In this document: positions 25,008 through 34,307 of the stretch, one piece after another
Numbering within the stretch: the first letter of the stretch is position 1
Layout: every line of letters starts with the position of its first letter
NCBI GenBank assembly: GCA_027494015.1
Contig: JAOSJP010000039.1
Span: 62,001-126,000, forward strand
Length of the DNA stretch: 64,000 nucleotides
Source of the DNA: Anaerolineae bacterium
Lineage (GTDB): Bacteria > Chloroflexota > Anaerolineae > Aggregatilineales > Aggregatilineaceae
Direction of reading: 5' to 3'
Notes under the pieces: model-generated
Seen by the model: the letters and a program-made list of their open reading frames with translations, nothing else
Told to the model about the DNA's origin: nothing
Database searches by the model: none
Program-made: the position numbers and the translations under genes

Positions 25008-25894
25008 CGCTGCTTCAGCCTCGCGTCGAGGCGGCTTTCCAGGCCGATGCCGATCAGCGCCAGGGCCAGCACGAGCAGCGTCACGCAGACGCCGGGCGGC
25101 AGCAGCCACCACAGCCAGCGGTCGGTGAGCAGCAGGCCGGGCAGGTTCAGGGCATAGCGCATCATCAGCCCCCAGCTTTTGGCGGTGGGGTCGCCCAGGC
25201 CCAGGAAGGCCAGCCCCGCTTCCAACGCCACCGCGTGACCCGCCGCCGTCACCAGGCCGAAGACGATCAGCGGGGCGATCTGCGGCAGGATGTGGCGGGT
25301 GAAAAGATACAGCGGGCCGCCGCCGAAGCCGCGCGCCATGCGCACGTAGCCGCGCTGACGAGCGCTCTGCACCTGGGCGCGGATGATGCGCGCCGTGGGC
25401 GGCCAGGAGAGCAGGGCGATGGTCAGGATCATCGTCTCCAGGCCAGCGCCCAGCAGCGCGTTGACCAGGATCAGCAGGGGCAGGCGCGGCAGGGCCAGGA
25501 TCATATCCACCAGGCGCATCAGAACCAGGTCGAGCCAGCCGCCGGCGTAGCCCGCCGCCCCGCCGACCAGCACAGCCAGGATGACTGTCCCCGCCGCCGC
25601 GCCCGCCGCGACGGTCAGCGAGATGCGCGCGCCGAAGACGAGTTCGCTGAGGATGTCCTGGCCCACGTCGTTGGTGCCCAGGCGGTGCGCGGCGCTGGGT
25701 CGCTCCAGGGGTTTGCCGCTGAAAGCGTCCGGGTCGTAGGGGGCCAGCAGCGGGGCGAAGGCGGCCAGCGCCGCCAGGATCAGCAGGAGCAGCAGGCCGG
25801 CGGTGCCCTCTCCGCCCAGCAGGGCGCACAACCGGCGGGGCGGGCGGGTTGCCGCAGCGGGGGCGACCGGCAGGCGCAGAGCTTCGCGGATCAC
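25004..25894 (-). CDS. Oligopeptide ABC transporter permease, DppC type
   Basis: 296 residues if started at the GTG 25894, which overlaps the upstream gene stop (GTGA) and has TGAGGGAA before it; a GTG at 25927 is less likely. Six membrane segments. The HRLGTNDVGQDILSELVFGAR segment and the EAA loop (ALEAGLAFLGLGDP) are typical of DppC/OppC. It pairs with the DppB-type permease encoded just upstream. Confidence 0.9.
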   Translation of the reverse strand: MIREALRLPVAPAAATRPPRRLCALLGGEGTAGLLLLLILAALAAFAPLLAPYDPDAFSGKPLERPSAAHRLGTNDVGQDILSELVFGARISLTVAAGAAAGTVILAVLVGGAAGYAGGWLDLVLMRLVDMILALPRLPLLILVNALLGAGLETMILTIALLSWPPTARIIRAQVQSARQRGYVRMARGFGGGPLYLFTRHILPQIAPLIVFGLVTAAGHAVALEAGLAFLGLGDPTAKSWGLMMRYALNLPGLLLTDRWLWWLLPPGVCVTLLVLALALIGIGLESRLDARLKQR

Positions 25895-26862
25895 GACGCT
25901 TCCCTCAGGCGCGGATCGAGACGGCACGAGAGCCAGTCCGCCAGCAGGTTCGCGCTGAGCACCAGGACGGAGACGACCACGAACACGCCCTGAATCACCG
26001 GGTAGTCGCGAGCCACGACCGACTCGAAGACCAGGCGGCCCATGCCCGGATAGTTGAACAGCGTCTCGATGAACAGCGCCCCGGTGAGCGCGAAGCCGGC
26101 GTGCGCCGCCAGATGGTGGACGAAGGGGATCAGGGCGTTGCGCAGCGCGTGATGGCGCTTGAGCCTCTCTGTCGAGAGGCCCTTGGCGCGGGCGACGAGC
26201 ATGTAGTCTTCGCCCAGGACGCCGATCATGCTGTTGCGCACCAGCAGGAACTTGCTGCCGACCAGGGCCAGCGTCAGCGTGGCGGCGGGCAGGACGAGGT
26301 GCGCCGCGTAGTCGCGCGCGGCCTCCCAGGGCGTGCTGTAGCGCGCGAAGGCGGTGCGCCCCCCGGCCAGCGGCAGCCAGCCCAGCCTGGCCCCGAAAAC
26401 GATGAGCAGGATCATGCCGGTGAAGAAGACGGGCGCGTTGCTGGCGATGACGCTGGTGGCGACCAGCGCCTTATCCGCCGCCGACCCGCGCCGCCAGGCG
26501 GCCTCCGCCCCGCCCAGGACGCCCAGCAGCGACGCCGCGCCCAGAGCGGTCAGCATCAGCAGCAGCGTCCAGGGCAGGTGCGCGCGCAGCAGTTCGCCGA
26601 CAGGCCGGTTCAGCCGGATGGACTGGCCCAGGTCGCCCTGCAGCGCCCCGGCCAGATAGCCGGCATACTGCTGGACTAGCGGGCGGTCGAGGCCGTAGTA
26701 CGCGGCCAGGGAGGCCCGCGTTTCGCTGTTGAACACGTAGGCGGAGCTGTTGGGATCGAGCAAGGCAGCCAGGGGATCGCCGGGCAGCAGGCGAGGCAGC
26801 AGGAAGTTGAGGGTCAGCACTGCCCACAGGCTGATGAGAAATCCCGACGCGCGGCGTTTCAT
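25891..26862 (-). CDS. Oligopeptide ABC transporter permease, DppB type
   Basis: 323 residues, first gene of the left peptide-transport operon. N-terminal membrane segment with LNFLLPRLLPGDPLAAL, then the periplasmic loop motif YYGLDRPLVQQYAGYLAGALQGDLGQSI. The EAA-type loop reads ARAKGLSTERLKRHHALRNALIP. All are DppB/OppB hallmarks. The ATG at 26862 follows an AGGGACTT region with only a modest ribosome-binding site (AAGGGA). It forms the membrane channel with the DppC-type partner. Confidence 0.9.
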   Translation of the reverse strand: MKRRASGFLISLWAVLTLNFLLPRLLPGDPLAALLDPNSSAYVFNSETRASLAAYYGLDRPLVQQYAGYLAGALQGDLGQSIRLNRPVGELLRAHLPWTLLLMLTALGAASLLGVLGGAEAAWRRGSAADKALVATSVIASNAPVFFTGMILLIVFGARLGWLPLAGGRTAFARYSTPWEAARDYAAHLVLPAATLTLALVGSKFLLVRNSMIGVLGEDYMLVARAKGLSTERLKRHHALRNALIPFVHHLAAHAGFALTGALFIETLFNYPGMGRLVFESVVARDYPVIQGVFVVVSVLVLSANLLADWLSCRLDPRLREAS

Positions 26863-27444
26863 GAAGTCCCTTGTGGCGGATGTGCAGGCGCGAGTCCATT
26901 ATCGCGCGCGCGACGGCTTTGTGCAATAAATTACATCTGGGATTCATGGCAGGAGCAGGCTGACGAGTTGGCGTGCGGCCCCTGTCGGGCGTGTCTGAGG
27001 CGATGCGGGGAGAATCTGATACTGTTGGCGAATCAAGCACGCGCTGGTTTCGTAGGGGCGTATTGCAATACGGCCCTACGGAGGCATTTCGCCAATAGCA
27101 TCAAGTTGTCCATAGACCCTGCGGGGGAATTATAGGATAGGGACAGCTTCCCAGATGGCCTTTGACGCCGATCTGCGAGCGGATCATCGTGCGGGGCGTT
27201 TGAGCGCAAATCTGTGCAAAACTCACAAGACCGGTTGCGTAACCGCCCTCGACATACTATCATGGAAGGTACACGGATTCGCTCCATGCGGATGGTCTTT
27301 CAGCATCATCTACACATGCCCATTTAGGGTTGTGTCGCACTGTAGCTTTCAGATGGCACGCGGCACGCTTGTGTGCCGCCCTGTCACCCTGCCGGTCAAT
27401 GGCGACAACGTTGTGCAGCGGGCAACTACCTTAAGGAGGAGACT
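26863..27444. other. Divergent intergenic region between two peptide-transport operons
   Basis: 582 bases. It holds a family-C/E palindromic element (27018-27102) and a hairpin (27360-27379: GCGGCAC-GCTTGT-GTGCCGC) in the leader of the right operon. The ribosome-binding site TAAGGAGGAG (27432-27441) precedes ATG 27445. No clear -35/-10 pair could be fixed. Confidence 0.6.
27018..27102. repeat. MITE-like element family E (ends GATACTGTTGGCGAA), copy 1
   Basis: An ~85-bp element whose ends GATACTGTTGGCGAA and (inverted) GATGCTATTGGCGAA flank the near-perfect family-C palindrome at 27051-27080. It is an inverted relative of the element at 57824-57906, with the neighbouring sequence CAAGCACGCGCTGGTTTCG also shared. 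Confidence 0.75.
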
Positions 27445-29016
27445 ATGCGCCGCTTTCTGGTCTTGTTGTTGGTCGTCAGCCTGGGCATCACCTTTGCGGG
27501 CACTGCCGCTGCTCAGGAGGAGAAAGTCCTGGTAGTCGGCCTTTCCGAGGATTACAAGTCCCTGGATCCCGGTCGAGCCTACGAGCCGGGCGGATCGCTC
27601 ATCCACTTTTCGGTGTACGATACGCTGGTCACATTCCCCTCAGACTCGGTGAGCGAGATTCTGCCCAACCTGGCCGCAAGCTGGGATATTTCTGATGATG
27701 GGCTGGTCTACACGTTCACCCTGCGCGACGATGTGGTCTTCTCCAACGGCGATCCGCTGACCGCCGACGATGTAGCCTTCAGCTTCAACCGTATGAAGAA
27801 CCTGAAGGGCAACCCGTCCTTCCTGGCCGACACCATCGCCAGCGCCGAGGCGGCGGATGACCTCACCTTCGTCATGACGCTCACCCAGCCCGACCCGGCC
27901 ATCCTGGCCAAGCTGATCTTCGACGCTTTCTCGGTGCTCAACGCGGACGAAGTGCGGGCTGTGGGTGGCACGGATGCCGCCGACGCCGCCGAGACGGATA
28001 CCGCCGAAGGGTGGCTGATGGGTCACTCCGCTGGTACGGGACCGTACATAGTCGAAAGCTACGAGCCGACCGTGCAGACGGTGCTGGTGCGCAACCCGAA
28101 TTACTGGGGCGAGTCGGTCTACTTCGACCGCATCATCATCCGCAACCTGCCGGAGACCTCCACGCAGAAGCTGGCTCTGGAAGCCGGCGACATTGACATT
28201 GCTATGGATGTCATCGCCGACCAGGTGCCTTCCTTCGAGTCGAACCCGGACATCCAGGTCTTCTCGACGCAGAGCGACACGCTGATCTTCCTGCTGTGCA
28301 ACCAGGACCCGGCGGTTGGCGGGCCGGTCAGCAATCCTGTGGTGCAGCGGGCCATCCGCTACGCCATGAATTACGAGGAGCTACGCTTCCTCAGCGGCAC
28401 AGGCGCGAACAGCCCGGCAGCGATGGTGCCCATCGGCTTCGGGGGCGCGCTCGATCCATCGGAGGGGCTGACCCGCGATCTGGATATGGCGCGCAGCCTG
28501 CTGGCCGAGGCCGGTTACGCGAACGGCTTCGAGATCAATTTCGAGTACCCGGACTGGAACTACATCGGCACTGACTTTGGCATCGTCGCCCAGAAGGTTC
28601 AGGCGGACCTGGCCGAAGTGGGCATCAAGGCGACGCTGGTGCCGCAGGAATTCCAGACTTCGCTCGATGCCTACCGCGGCGGTCGCCAGGGCTTCAGCCT
28701 GTGGCTGTGGAACCCAGACTACCAGGACACCCTGGACTACGTTGAGTTCCTGCCGGGGGGCGTGGTTGGTAACCGCGCCAACTGGACGGACGCCAACGCC
28801 GATCCGGAGATTCTGGCGCTGCGCGACGCGGTGAAGGTGGAAACCGACACAGCCAAGCGCAATGAGCTGTTCCGCGAGATTCAACTCTACGAGCAGGAAA
28901 GCGGGCCGTTCGTGCCCCTGTTCCAGCCCGGCGTGCACTTCGCGTTCCGCAGCGATCTGCTGGGCTTCAGCTATAACAGCCAGTGGCGCGTTGACCTGAC
29001 GCGGCTGTACCGTTAG
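27445..29016 (+). CDS. Oligopeptide ABC transporter, solute-binding protein (SBP_bac_5)
   Basis: 523 residues from ATG 27445, with AAGGAGGAG upstream. Signal peptide MRRFLVLLLVVSLGITFAG, cleaved near AAAQE. LAASWDISDDGLVYTFTLRDDVVFSNG, PLTADDVAFSFNRM and AIRYAMNYEELRFLSGTG are family-5 motifs. Expected to bind peptides in the extracytoplasmic space. First gene of the right transport operon. A 13-bp hairpin between it and the permease genes suggests the binding-protein message is kept in excess. Confidence 0.92.
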   Translation: MRRFLVLLLVVSLGITFAGTAAAQEEKVLVVGLSEDYKSLDPGRAYEPGGSLIHFSVYDTLVTFPSDSVSEILPNLAASWDISDDGLVYTFTLRDDVVFSNGDPLTADDVAFSFNRMKNLKGNPSFLADTIASAEAADDLTFVMTLTQPDPAILAKLIFDAFSVLNADEVRAVGGTDAADAAETDTAEGWLMGHSAGTGPYIVESYEPTVQTVLVRNPNYWGESVYFDRIIIRNLPETSTQKLALEAGDIDIAMDVIADQVPSFESNPDIQVFSTQSDTLIFLLCNQDPAVGGPVSNPVVQRAIRYAMNYEELRFLSGTGANSPAAMVPIGFGGALDPSEGLTRDLDMARSLLAEAGYANGFEINFEYPDWNYIGTDFGIVAQKVQADLAEVGIKATLVPQEFQTSLDAYRGGRQGFSLWLWNPDYQDTLDYVEFLPGGVVGNRANWTDANADPEILALRDAVKVETDTAKRNELFREIQLYEQESGPFVPLFQPGVHFAFRSDLLGFSYNSQWRVDLTRLYR

Positions 29017-29034
29017 CGAGTCGTGTAGCCTGTC

Positions 29035-29069
29035 GGCGGCGGGATTTGGGTCGCGAAAATCCCGCCGCC
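29035..29069 (+). promoter_or_regulatory. Strong intercistronic hairpin
   Basis: 13-bp perfect stem GGCGGCGGGATTT / AAATCCCGCCGCC around a 9-base loop, 18 bases after the binding-protein stop and 28 before the next ATG. No U-run follows, so it is better read as an RNA-stabilising or attenuating stem than as a full terminator. Such stems are known between binding-protein and permease genes. Confidence 0.75.
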
Positions 29070-29096
29070 TGATTCTGTGCCGACCCGAGGGGCCGC

Positions 29097-30116
29097 ATGT
29101 CGTTGCACCAATTTCTGGCACGCCGTCTGGTGTTGATGATCCCCCTGCTGATCGGCATCTCGCTGGTTGCCTTCATCATCTCCAACGCCATCCCCGCCGA
29201 CCCTACTGCGGCCAATCTCGGCGAGCGCGCCGCCGCCGACCCCGTGATCGTGGCGACCTTCCGCGAGAAATGGGGCCTGGACGAGCCGCTGCACGTCCAA
29301 TACCTGACTTATCTCTCGAACCTGCTCAAGGGCGACCTGGGCACGTCCATTCGCAGCCGCCGCCCGGTCAGCGAAGAGCTGGGCCGTTTCCTACCCGCTA
29401 CCATCGAGCTGGCGACGTTTGGCATTCTGGTGAGCCTGGTGGTGGGAGTCATCTTCGGCATCGTCTCGGCAGTGTGGCGCAATCGTCCGATTGATTTTGT
29501 GGTCCGCATCCTCTCTCTCATCGGTGTGAGCGCGCCGGTCTTCTGGCTGGCCCTGATCGGACTGATTCTGTTGTACCTGCGCTGGGATTTAGTGCCGGGG
29601 CCAGGACGGCTCGACCCCAAATTGCGACCGCCCCCAGGTGTCACCGGGCTGTACACTGTGGACAGCCTGCTGGCCGGGGACTGGCGCACCTTGCGCAACG
29701 CCCTGGAGCATCTCATCCTGCCATCCCTGGTGCTGGGGGCCTACTCTGCCGGGCTGATCACTCGCATCACCCGGTCGTCAATGCTCGAAGTGCTGTCCAT
29801 GGAGTACATGACTACGGCGCGCAGCAAGGGCTTGCGCGAGTGGACGGTGATCACCCGGCACGGGCTGCGCAACGCCCTGATGCCGGTGGTGACGATCATC
29901 GGCCTGTCTTATGGAAACCTGCTGTCGGGGGCGGTGCTCACGGAAACGATCTTCGCCTGGGAGGGGATCGGGCGCTACGCCTACAATGCCGCGCGCACGC
30001 TGGACTTCCCTGTGCTGATGGGCGTGAGCATGTTGATCGCCATCATTTTCGTGTTGATGAATCTGATCGTGGACATCCTGTACTACTGGCTCGATCCGAG
30101 GCTGCGTCAGGCATGA
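29097..30116 (+). CDS. Oligopeptide ABC transporter permease, DppB type
   Basis: 339 residues, about six membrane segments. N-terminal LVLMIPLLIGISLVAFIISNAIPADP, the loop KWGLDEPLHVQYLTYLSNLLKGDLGTS, and the EAA loop TTARSKGLREWTVITRHGLRNALMP place it in the DppB/OppB group. The ATG is preceded by CGAGGGGCCGC. Its stop overlaps the next start by four bases (ATGA), showing translational coupling to the DppC partner. Confidence 0.92.
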   Translation: MSLHQFLARRLVLMIPLLIGISLVAFIISNAIPADPTAANLGERAAADPVIVATFREKWGLDEPLHVQYLTYLSNLLKGDLGTSIRSRRPVSEELGRFLPATIELATFGILVSLVVGVIFGIVSAVWRNRPIDFVVRILSLIGVSAPVFWLALIGLILLYLRWDLVPGPGRLDPKLRPPPGVTGLYTVDSLLAGDWRTLRNALEHLILPSLVLGAYSAGLITRITRSSMLEVLSMEYMTTARSKGLREWTVITRHGLRNALMPVVTIIGLSYGNLLSGAVLTETIFAWEGIGRYAYNAARTLDFPVLMGVSMLIAIIFVLMNLIVDILYYWLDPRLRQA

Positions 30117-30970
30117 AACCAGGCAACAGCAGGTGGCGCTTGATTCGCCGGCGGGCGCGGCAGAACCCGCTGATGGTGGCTGGCCTGCTCGTCTGCCTGA
30201 CCTGGGTGCTGATCTCGCTGGGCGCAGATCATCTGGCTCCCGCCGACCCGCTGCGCCAGAGCGTGATGGAACGGCTCCAGGCACCGAGTGCGAAGTATCT
30301 TTTTGGCACAGACCAGCTTGGCCGCGATGTGCTGTCGCGCGTGTTGTACGGGGGGCGCACGTCGCTGCCGGCGGGCCTGCTGGTCATCACCAGCGCGACC
30401 CTTGTGGGCACCGTCTTCGGCGCGCTGGCCGGCTACGTGGGCGGCCTGTGGGACGAGCTGCTGATGCGCTTCACCGAGATTTTCATGGCCTTCCCGATCA
30501 TCATCCTGGCGATGGCTATCGCGGCGGCGCTGGGGCCAAGCGTGAACAATGCTGTGATCGCCATGAGCGTCGTGTGGTGGCCGAACTACGCGCGCGTGGT
30601 GCGCAGCCTGGTGATCAGCGTCAAATCCAACGAATACGTGACCTCGGCGCGGGCGATTGGGGCATCGCCGGCGCGCATTCTCTTCCTCACCGTGCTGCCC
30701 AACTGCCTGGCCCCGGCGCTCGTCATGGCGACGCTGGACATCGGCAACGCCATCCTGATCTTCGCCGGGCTGAGCTTCCTCGGCCTGGGGCCGGAGCCTT
30801 CTTCGCCGGAGTGGGGGCGTATGGTTTCCGACGGGATCGATCACTACGATCAGTGGTGGCTGAGCACGTTTCCGGGCATTGCCATCTTCACCGTTGTGAT
30901 GGCGCTCAACTTCGTCGGCGATGGCCTGCGCGATCTGGCGGACCCGCGCACGCGCAAGGCAGTGCGTTAG
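30113..30970 (+). CDS. Oligopeptide ABC transporter permease, DppC type
   Basis: 285 residues from ATG 30113, overlapping the previous stop. FGTDQLGRDVLSRVLYGGR and the EAA loop TSARAIGASPARILFLTVLPN, then FAGLSFLGLGPEPSSPEWG, are DppC signatures. No ATPase genes follow: the next 600 bases are repeats. It therefore depends on ATPases from elsewhere, perhaps the fused ATPase of the neighbouring divergent operon. Confidence 0.92.
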   Translation: MKPGNSRWRLIRRRARQNPLMVAGLLVCLTWVLISLGADHLAPADPLRQSVMERLQAPSAKYLFGTDQLGRDVLSRVLYGGRTSLPAGLLVITSATLVGTVFGALAGYVGGLWDELLMRFTEIFMAFPIIILAMAIAAALGPSVNNAVIAMSVVWWPNYARVVRSLVISVKSNEYVTSARAIGASPARILFLTVLPNCLAPALVMATLDIGNAILIFAGLSFLGLGPEPSSPEWGRMVSDGIDHYDQWWLSTFPGIAIFTVVMALNFVGDGLRDLADPRTRKAVR

Positions 30971-31595
30971 CGCGCGGCCTCAAAGCCTCTCTCGTCTCAG
31001 CCGAAGTCCCTCGCTGGGGAAGGTCGTATTGCCAGGCTCGTCCTTTCGAATGCCTGGCATACCCCGATGGGATCCACGAACAACCTATCGCCAGGGGAAG
31101 TTCGGGAATGCTTGCTGAAGGCCTCTCCCCCTCAATCCCCCTCTCCAGCCGAGCTAGAGCGTGTTATGAACTTGGTACCTTCAACAAGGGAGAGGGGGCG
31201 CTCTGTTTACCTCACCCCCGTCTCGGCGCTGGCGCGCCTCGACTCCCCCTCTCCATGCATGGAGAGGGGGAAAGGCCGAGCGCAGCGAGGCCAGGGGGTG
31301 AGGTAAACCAGGAGCTACCCAAAACCGCTGGGGAAAGACAGGGCCGTAAGTGCATAACAGCCTCTAGAGAGGGGGACGATCTGGCAAGCCGCTCACCCCT
31401 TCCCCTGGCTTTGCTGGGGGAAGGGCCGGGGATGGGGGCCTTCGGCAATTGCCTGACAACTCGTTCGTGGCCCCCCGTTGATTTCCCGCTCCAAATCCAA
31501 CGACTTTATGCTATACTTAACAATTAGATGAAACAATCCGTCCGGCTCTCCGCAGCGGCCTGGTGCAGTGACACACGGCACAAGGAGGACTTGGC
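30971..31595. other. Repeat-rich gap before the patatin gene
   Basis: 625 bases: unassigned sequence to ~31120, a CTAG-ended MITE-like element (31154-31367), family-D remnants (~31395-31440), and a TATACT -10-like hexamer at 31512-31517 about 80 bases before the patatin-like gene, without a convincing -35. Confidence 0.6.
31154..31367. mobile_element. MITE-like non-autonomous element with CTAG ends
   Basis: 214 bp with 18-bp imperfect terminal inverted repeats: CTAGAGCGTGTTATGAAC at 31154-31171 and, inverted at 31350-31367, CTAGAGGCTGTTATGCAC. The interior holds family-B copy 4 (31209-31304) and a CAGGAGCTACCCAAAACCGC segment that recurs inverted at ~42290-42317. It has no transposase frame. 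CTAG at both ends suits the YTAR target preference known for IS5-group elements. The parental IS is not in the window. Confidence 0.72.
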
Positions 31596-32753
31596 ATGAA
31601 ACTGGGACTGGCACTTTCAGGCGGAGGCTTCCGCGCCACTGTCTATCATCTGGGGGTGCTGGCGCGGCTCGCCAGAGAAGAACGTCTGGAAGACGCGACC
31701 TACCTCTCAACGGTGTCTGGTGGCAGCCTGTGCGTGGGGCTGGTGTACGCCCTCAACGGGTTTCGCTGGCCCTCCAGCCAGGCGTATCTGGAGGCCGTCG
31801 TGCCCCAGGCGCGCCAGCACCTGCTGCACGACGACTTCACCCGCGGCCTGCTGTGGCGATTGCTGCGCAGGCCGTGGGGCATTCTTGGAAGCAAAGCGGG
31901 CGATCTTTCGGCGCTCATGAGCCAGCGCTGGGGCGTCTCGGTTGCGCTGCGCGACCTGCCCGAACAGCCTCGCTGGATGATCAACGCGACCTGTTACGAG
32001 ACGGGCAAGAACTGGCGCTTCGAGCGCTTTCGCATGGGCGACTACGTTTTCGGCTACAGCTACGACACGGACGTTCCCCTGAGCGATGCGCTGGCGGCTT
32101 CGGCGGGGTTTCCTGGCCTGATCGGCCCCCTGGTGCTGGACACCGCCCGCCATTCATGGTTCCGCTATCGGCAGCCCGCCAGAGGCGAGCCGGAGGCGGA
32201 CGCTGACCAGCAGGATGCTCCGGGCAAGACCGAGCCTGTGACACCAGCTTTCGGGCAGGTGCACCTGTGGGACGGGGGCGTGTACGACAATCACGGCCTG
32301 GAAGGGGTGCACGACTTCCAGGGTGGCTGGCGTCAGGGGGTGGACTTCCTGATCGTCAGCGATGGCTCCGGGAAGCCCACGAGCGAGAAATACCGTCTGG
32401 GGGGAGTGTTCCTGCGCATCATCACCGGCGTGATGATGGATCAGATTCGTTCGCTGCGCGCGCGCGCCATCATGGAGCGCATCAAGAATCATGGCGATCA
32501 GGGCGTGATTCTCACCATCGGTAATTCGTGCGCTGAGGTTGTGCAGGCGGCAGGGCGGCAGGCCGAGCTGATGGCGCTATGCCGGTCCTGCCTGAGCGCC
32601 GAAGATGCTACCCGCGCGGCCCTGTTCCCCACGACGATCCGCCGGCTGACGGACGCCGAGTTCGAGCTGCTTTTCCGGCATGGGTACGAAGTGGCCGACT
32701 ACACGCTGCACAGCCGCTATCCTGACCAGTTTGAGCACGTTGCTTACGCTTAG
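31596..32753 (+). CDS. Patatin-like phospholipase
   Basis: 385 residues, ATG after AAGGAGG. Oxyanion glycine motif LSGGGFRA at residues 8-14, nucleophile Ser41 in STVSGGSL (closer to the cytosolic-PLA2 style than the plant GTSAG), and dyad Asp226 in LWDGGVYDN. These give a complete catalytic set. No signal peptide, so it probably acts on cytoplasmic membrane lipids or is an effector-like lipase. Its stop overlaps the convergent LCP gene by four bases. No toxin or CBASS partner is adjacent: no nucleotidyltransferase is present, so an anti-phage role is not supported. Confidence 0.87.
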   Translation: MKLGLALSGGGFRATVYHLGVLARLAREERLEDATYLSTVSGGSLCVGLVYALNGFRWPSSQAYLEAVVPQARQHLLHDDFTRGLLWRLLRRPWGILGSKAGDLSALMSQRWGVSVALRDLPEQPRWMINATCYETGKNWRFERFRMGDYVFGYSYDTDVPLSDALAASAGFPGLIGPLVLDTARHSWFRYRQPARGEPEADADQQDAPGKTEPVTPAFGQVHLWDGGVYDNHGLEGVHDFQGGWRQGVDFLIVSDGSGKPTSEKYRLGGVFLRIITGVMMDQIRSLRARAIMERIKNHGDQGVILTIGNSCAEVVQAAGRQAELMALCRSCLSAEDATRAALFPTTIRRLTDAEFELLFRHGYEVADYTLHSRYPDQFEHVAYA

Positions 32754-33676
32754 TCGAAGCGCTCTTCAATCCAGGGCAGGAGCTGCTCGTAGTTGGGAAT
32801 CCAGTAGCCGGCTTTCATCCCGATCAGGTCTTCGCGCTGCAGGACGCGCTGCTCCCTGCCGGGCCAGCCCAGCAGCAGCCCCGGCGCGAGGCGCAGCATG
32901 TCCCAGGTGCCCAGGTCGGTGTCGGTGTGATCCTGGATCGCCCGCCAGACGCGCGGCCAGGCCGTGACGCCCAGCGGGTTGGTCAGCTTCTTGACCAGCG
33001 CATCAAGGACCTGTTGCTGGCGTCCCGCGCGCTGGTACTCATCGTCCTGGTGACGGGTGCGGGCGTATTGCAGCGCCCGCTCGCCGTCCATGTGCTCGCG
33101 GCCAGGGTCGAAGCGCACGGTCATCACCCCGCCGTCAGGGGTGGGATACTCGTAGTCAATGATCAGCTTGGGCACGTCAATGTCCACACCGCCCACCGCG
33201 TCCACCAGCGCCACGAAGCCCCCGAAGTCGAGCCGGATGTAGTGCTCGACGCCGACGCCGAAGCTCTCCTGAATGCTGGCCTTGAGCAGCGCCGGGCCAG
33301 ACCCCTCCGCCTCCTGCTCGCCTAGCATGTTGATCGTGTTGATGCGCTGCTCGCCGTAGTCGGGGACGTTGATGAACACGTCGCGCGGGATGGAGAGCAG
33401 CGTGACGCGCAGGCTGCCCGGCGAGACGTTGAGCAGCATGATGCTGTCGGTGCGCGTCAGGTAGCGCTCGCCGGGGCGCGCGTCCACGCCGAGGATGAGC
33501 AGGTCAACCGGCGTTGGCGCGAGGATCAGGCTGAAGGCCAGCAGCCCGATCAGGCAGATCAGCGGCATCAGGCAGCCCATCAGGCAGAACCACTGGCGGC
33601 GCCGGCGGCGCACGGCACGGCGCAGCAGGGGCAGGATGGGGCGTGTGGCCCCGGCGGAGGGGGGCAGAGTGGGCAT
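32750..33676 (-). CDS. LytR-CpsA-Psr (LCP) family envelope protein
   Basis: 308 residues. A basic cytoplasmic start (RRAVRRRRRQ), one membrane segment at ~30-53, then an extracytoplasmic LCP domain: LLILGVDARPGE, RTDSIMLLNVSP, LLSIPRDVFINVP, INTINMLGEQ and ALQYARTRHQDDEYQRAGRQQQVL. The Arg/Asp positions match the pyrophosphate and polyprenyl binding set. Family members attach glycopolymers from lipid carriers to the wall, though Chloroflexota have atypical envelopes. Convergent with the patatin-like gene, stops overlapping. Confidence 0.92.
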   Translation of the reverse strand: MPTLPPSAGATRPILPLLRRAVRRRRRQWFCLMGCLMPLICLIGLLAFSLILAPTPVDLLILGVDARPGERYLTRTDSIMLLNVSPGSLRVTLLSIPRDVFINVPDYGEQRINTINMLGEQEAEGSGPALLKASIQESFGVGVEHYIRLDFGGFVALVDAVGGVDIDVPKLIIDYEYPTPDGGVMTVRFDPGREHMDGERALQYARTRHQDDEYQRAGRQQQVLDALVKKLTNPLGVTAWPRVWRAIQDHTDTDLGTWDMLRLAPGLLLGWPGREQRVLQREDLIGMKAGYWIPNYEQLLPWIEERFD

Positions 33677-33896
33677 CGGGTGGTGTCCTCCGTTGACTGG
33701 CCGCAGGTGAGTTCGCAGGGCGGAGCCGGGCGGGCCAGCGCGCGCCCGATCTTACCGGACTTCACCGCGCTTGGGTAGGGTGGGTGGCGGGGAACAGAGC
33801 ACCGCTCCTGCGCCAGCGCGGTGACGGAGAGGCAGCGGATGCCGAGACAGGCGGCCAGGGGCGAGTCCCGCGTCTTCCTCGAGGGCAGCTATAGCG

Positions 33897-34304
33897 TTAT
33901 CCTCCAAAGGTTTTGACGCGCGGCCAGATGTAGATAGCAAATGAAATCACAGCCGCCAATTCTGCGCCGCGCCCCAGCAGAATCAGCCGCGTCAGATTGT
34001 CAATCCACTGCCCGGCGGCCACCATCATCACGCCCCCATTCAACAAGGCAAAGGCAGCCCAGGCCAGGCCGCTGTTTCCATAGCGGTCTTCCCGCCGAAG
34101 GCGAGGCAATATCCAGAACGCCATGCTCATCGCGAGCTGCATGGCCCAGCCAATCAACAGGAACTCAGCATGGATTGGCAGCAATCTCCATAGAGAAGGG
34201 TCAAGGCGTTCACCTTTATTGAACAGCATCAAGCCGCCGAAAGTGAACCCGATTCCAAGATAGATCAACGCGGCGCGGATTGTCCAGATGCTCAGGCGTG
34301 GCAT
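33897..34304 (-). CDS. Small four-helix COX1-like membrane protein (paralogue 1)
   Basis: 135 residues, four membrane segments. His45 in LLPIHAEFLLIGW and the FWILPR end of helix 2 resemble heme-copper oxidase subunit I fragments. It is a paralogue of the next upstream gene: both start MPRL, have His near 45-47, IGW/VGW, WxxPR/K and a final RVK. Two such half-size proteins might pair into one heme-binding unit. There is only a 3-base gap between the genes, so they form one transcript. Function unknown. Confidence 0.7.
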   Translation of the reverse strand: MPRLSIWTIRAALIYLGIGFTFGGLMLFNKGERLDPSLWRLLPIHAEFLLIGWAMQLAMSMAFWILPRLRREDRYGNSGLAWAAFALLNGGVMMVAAGQWIDNLTRLILLGRGAELAAVISFAIYIWPRVKTFGG

Positions 34305-34307
34305 CTC

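Noticed and set aside
31596..32753. Anti-phage (CBASS-like) role for the patatin-like gene
   Set aside because: No cyclase or other defence gene is adjacent. Neighbours are an LCP protein and repeats.
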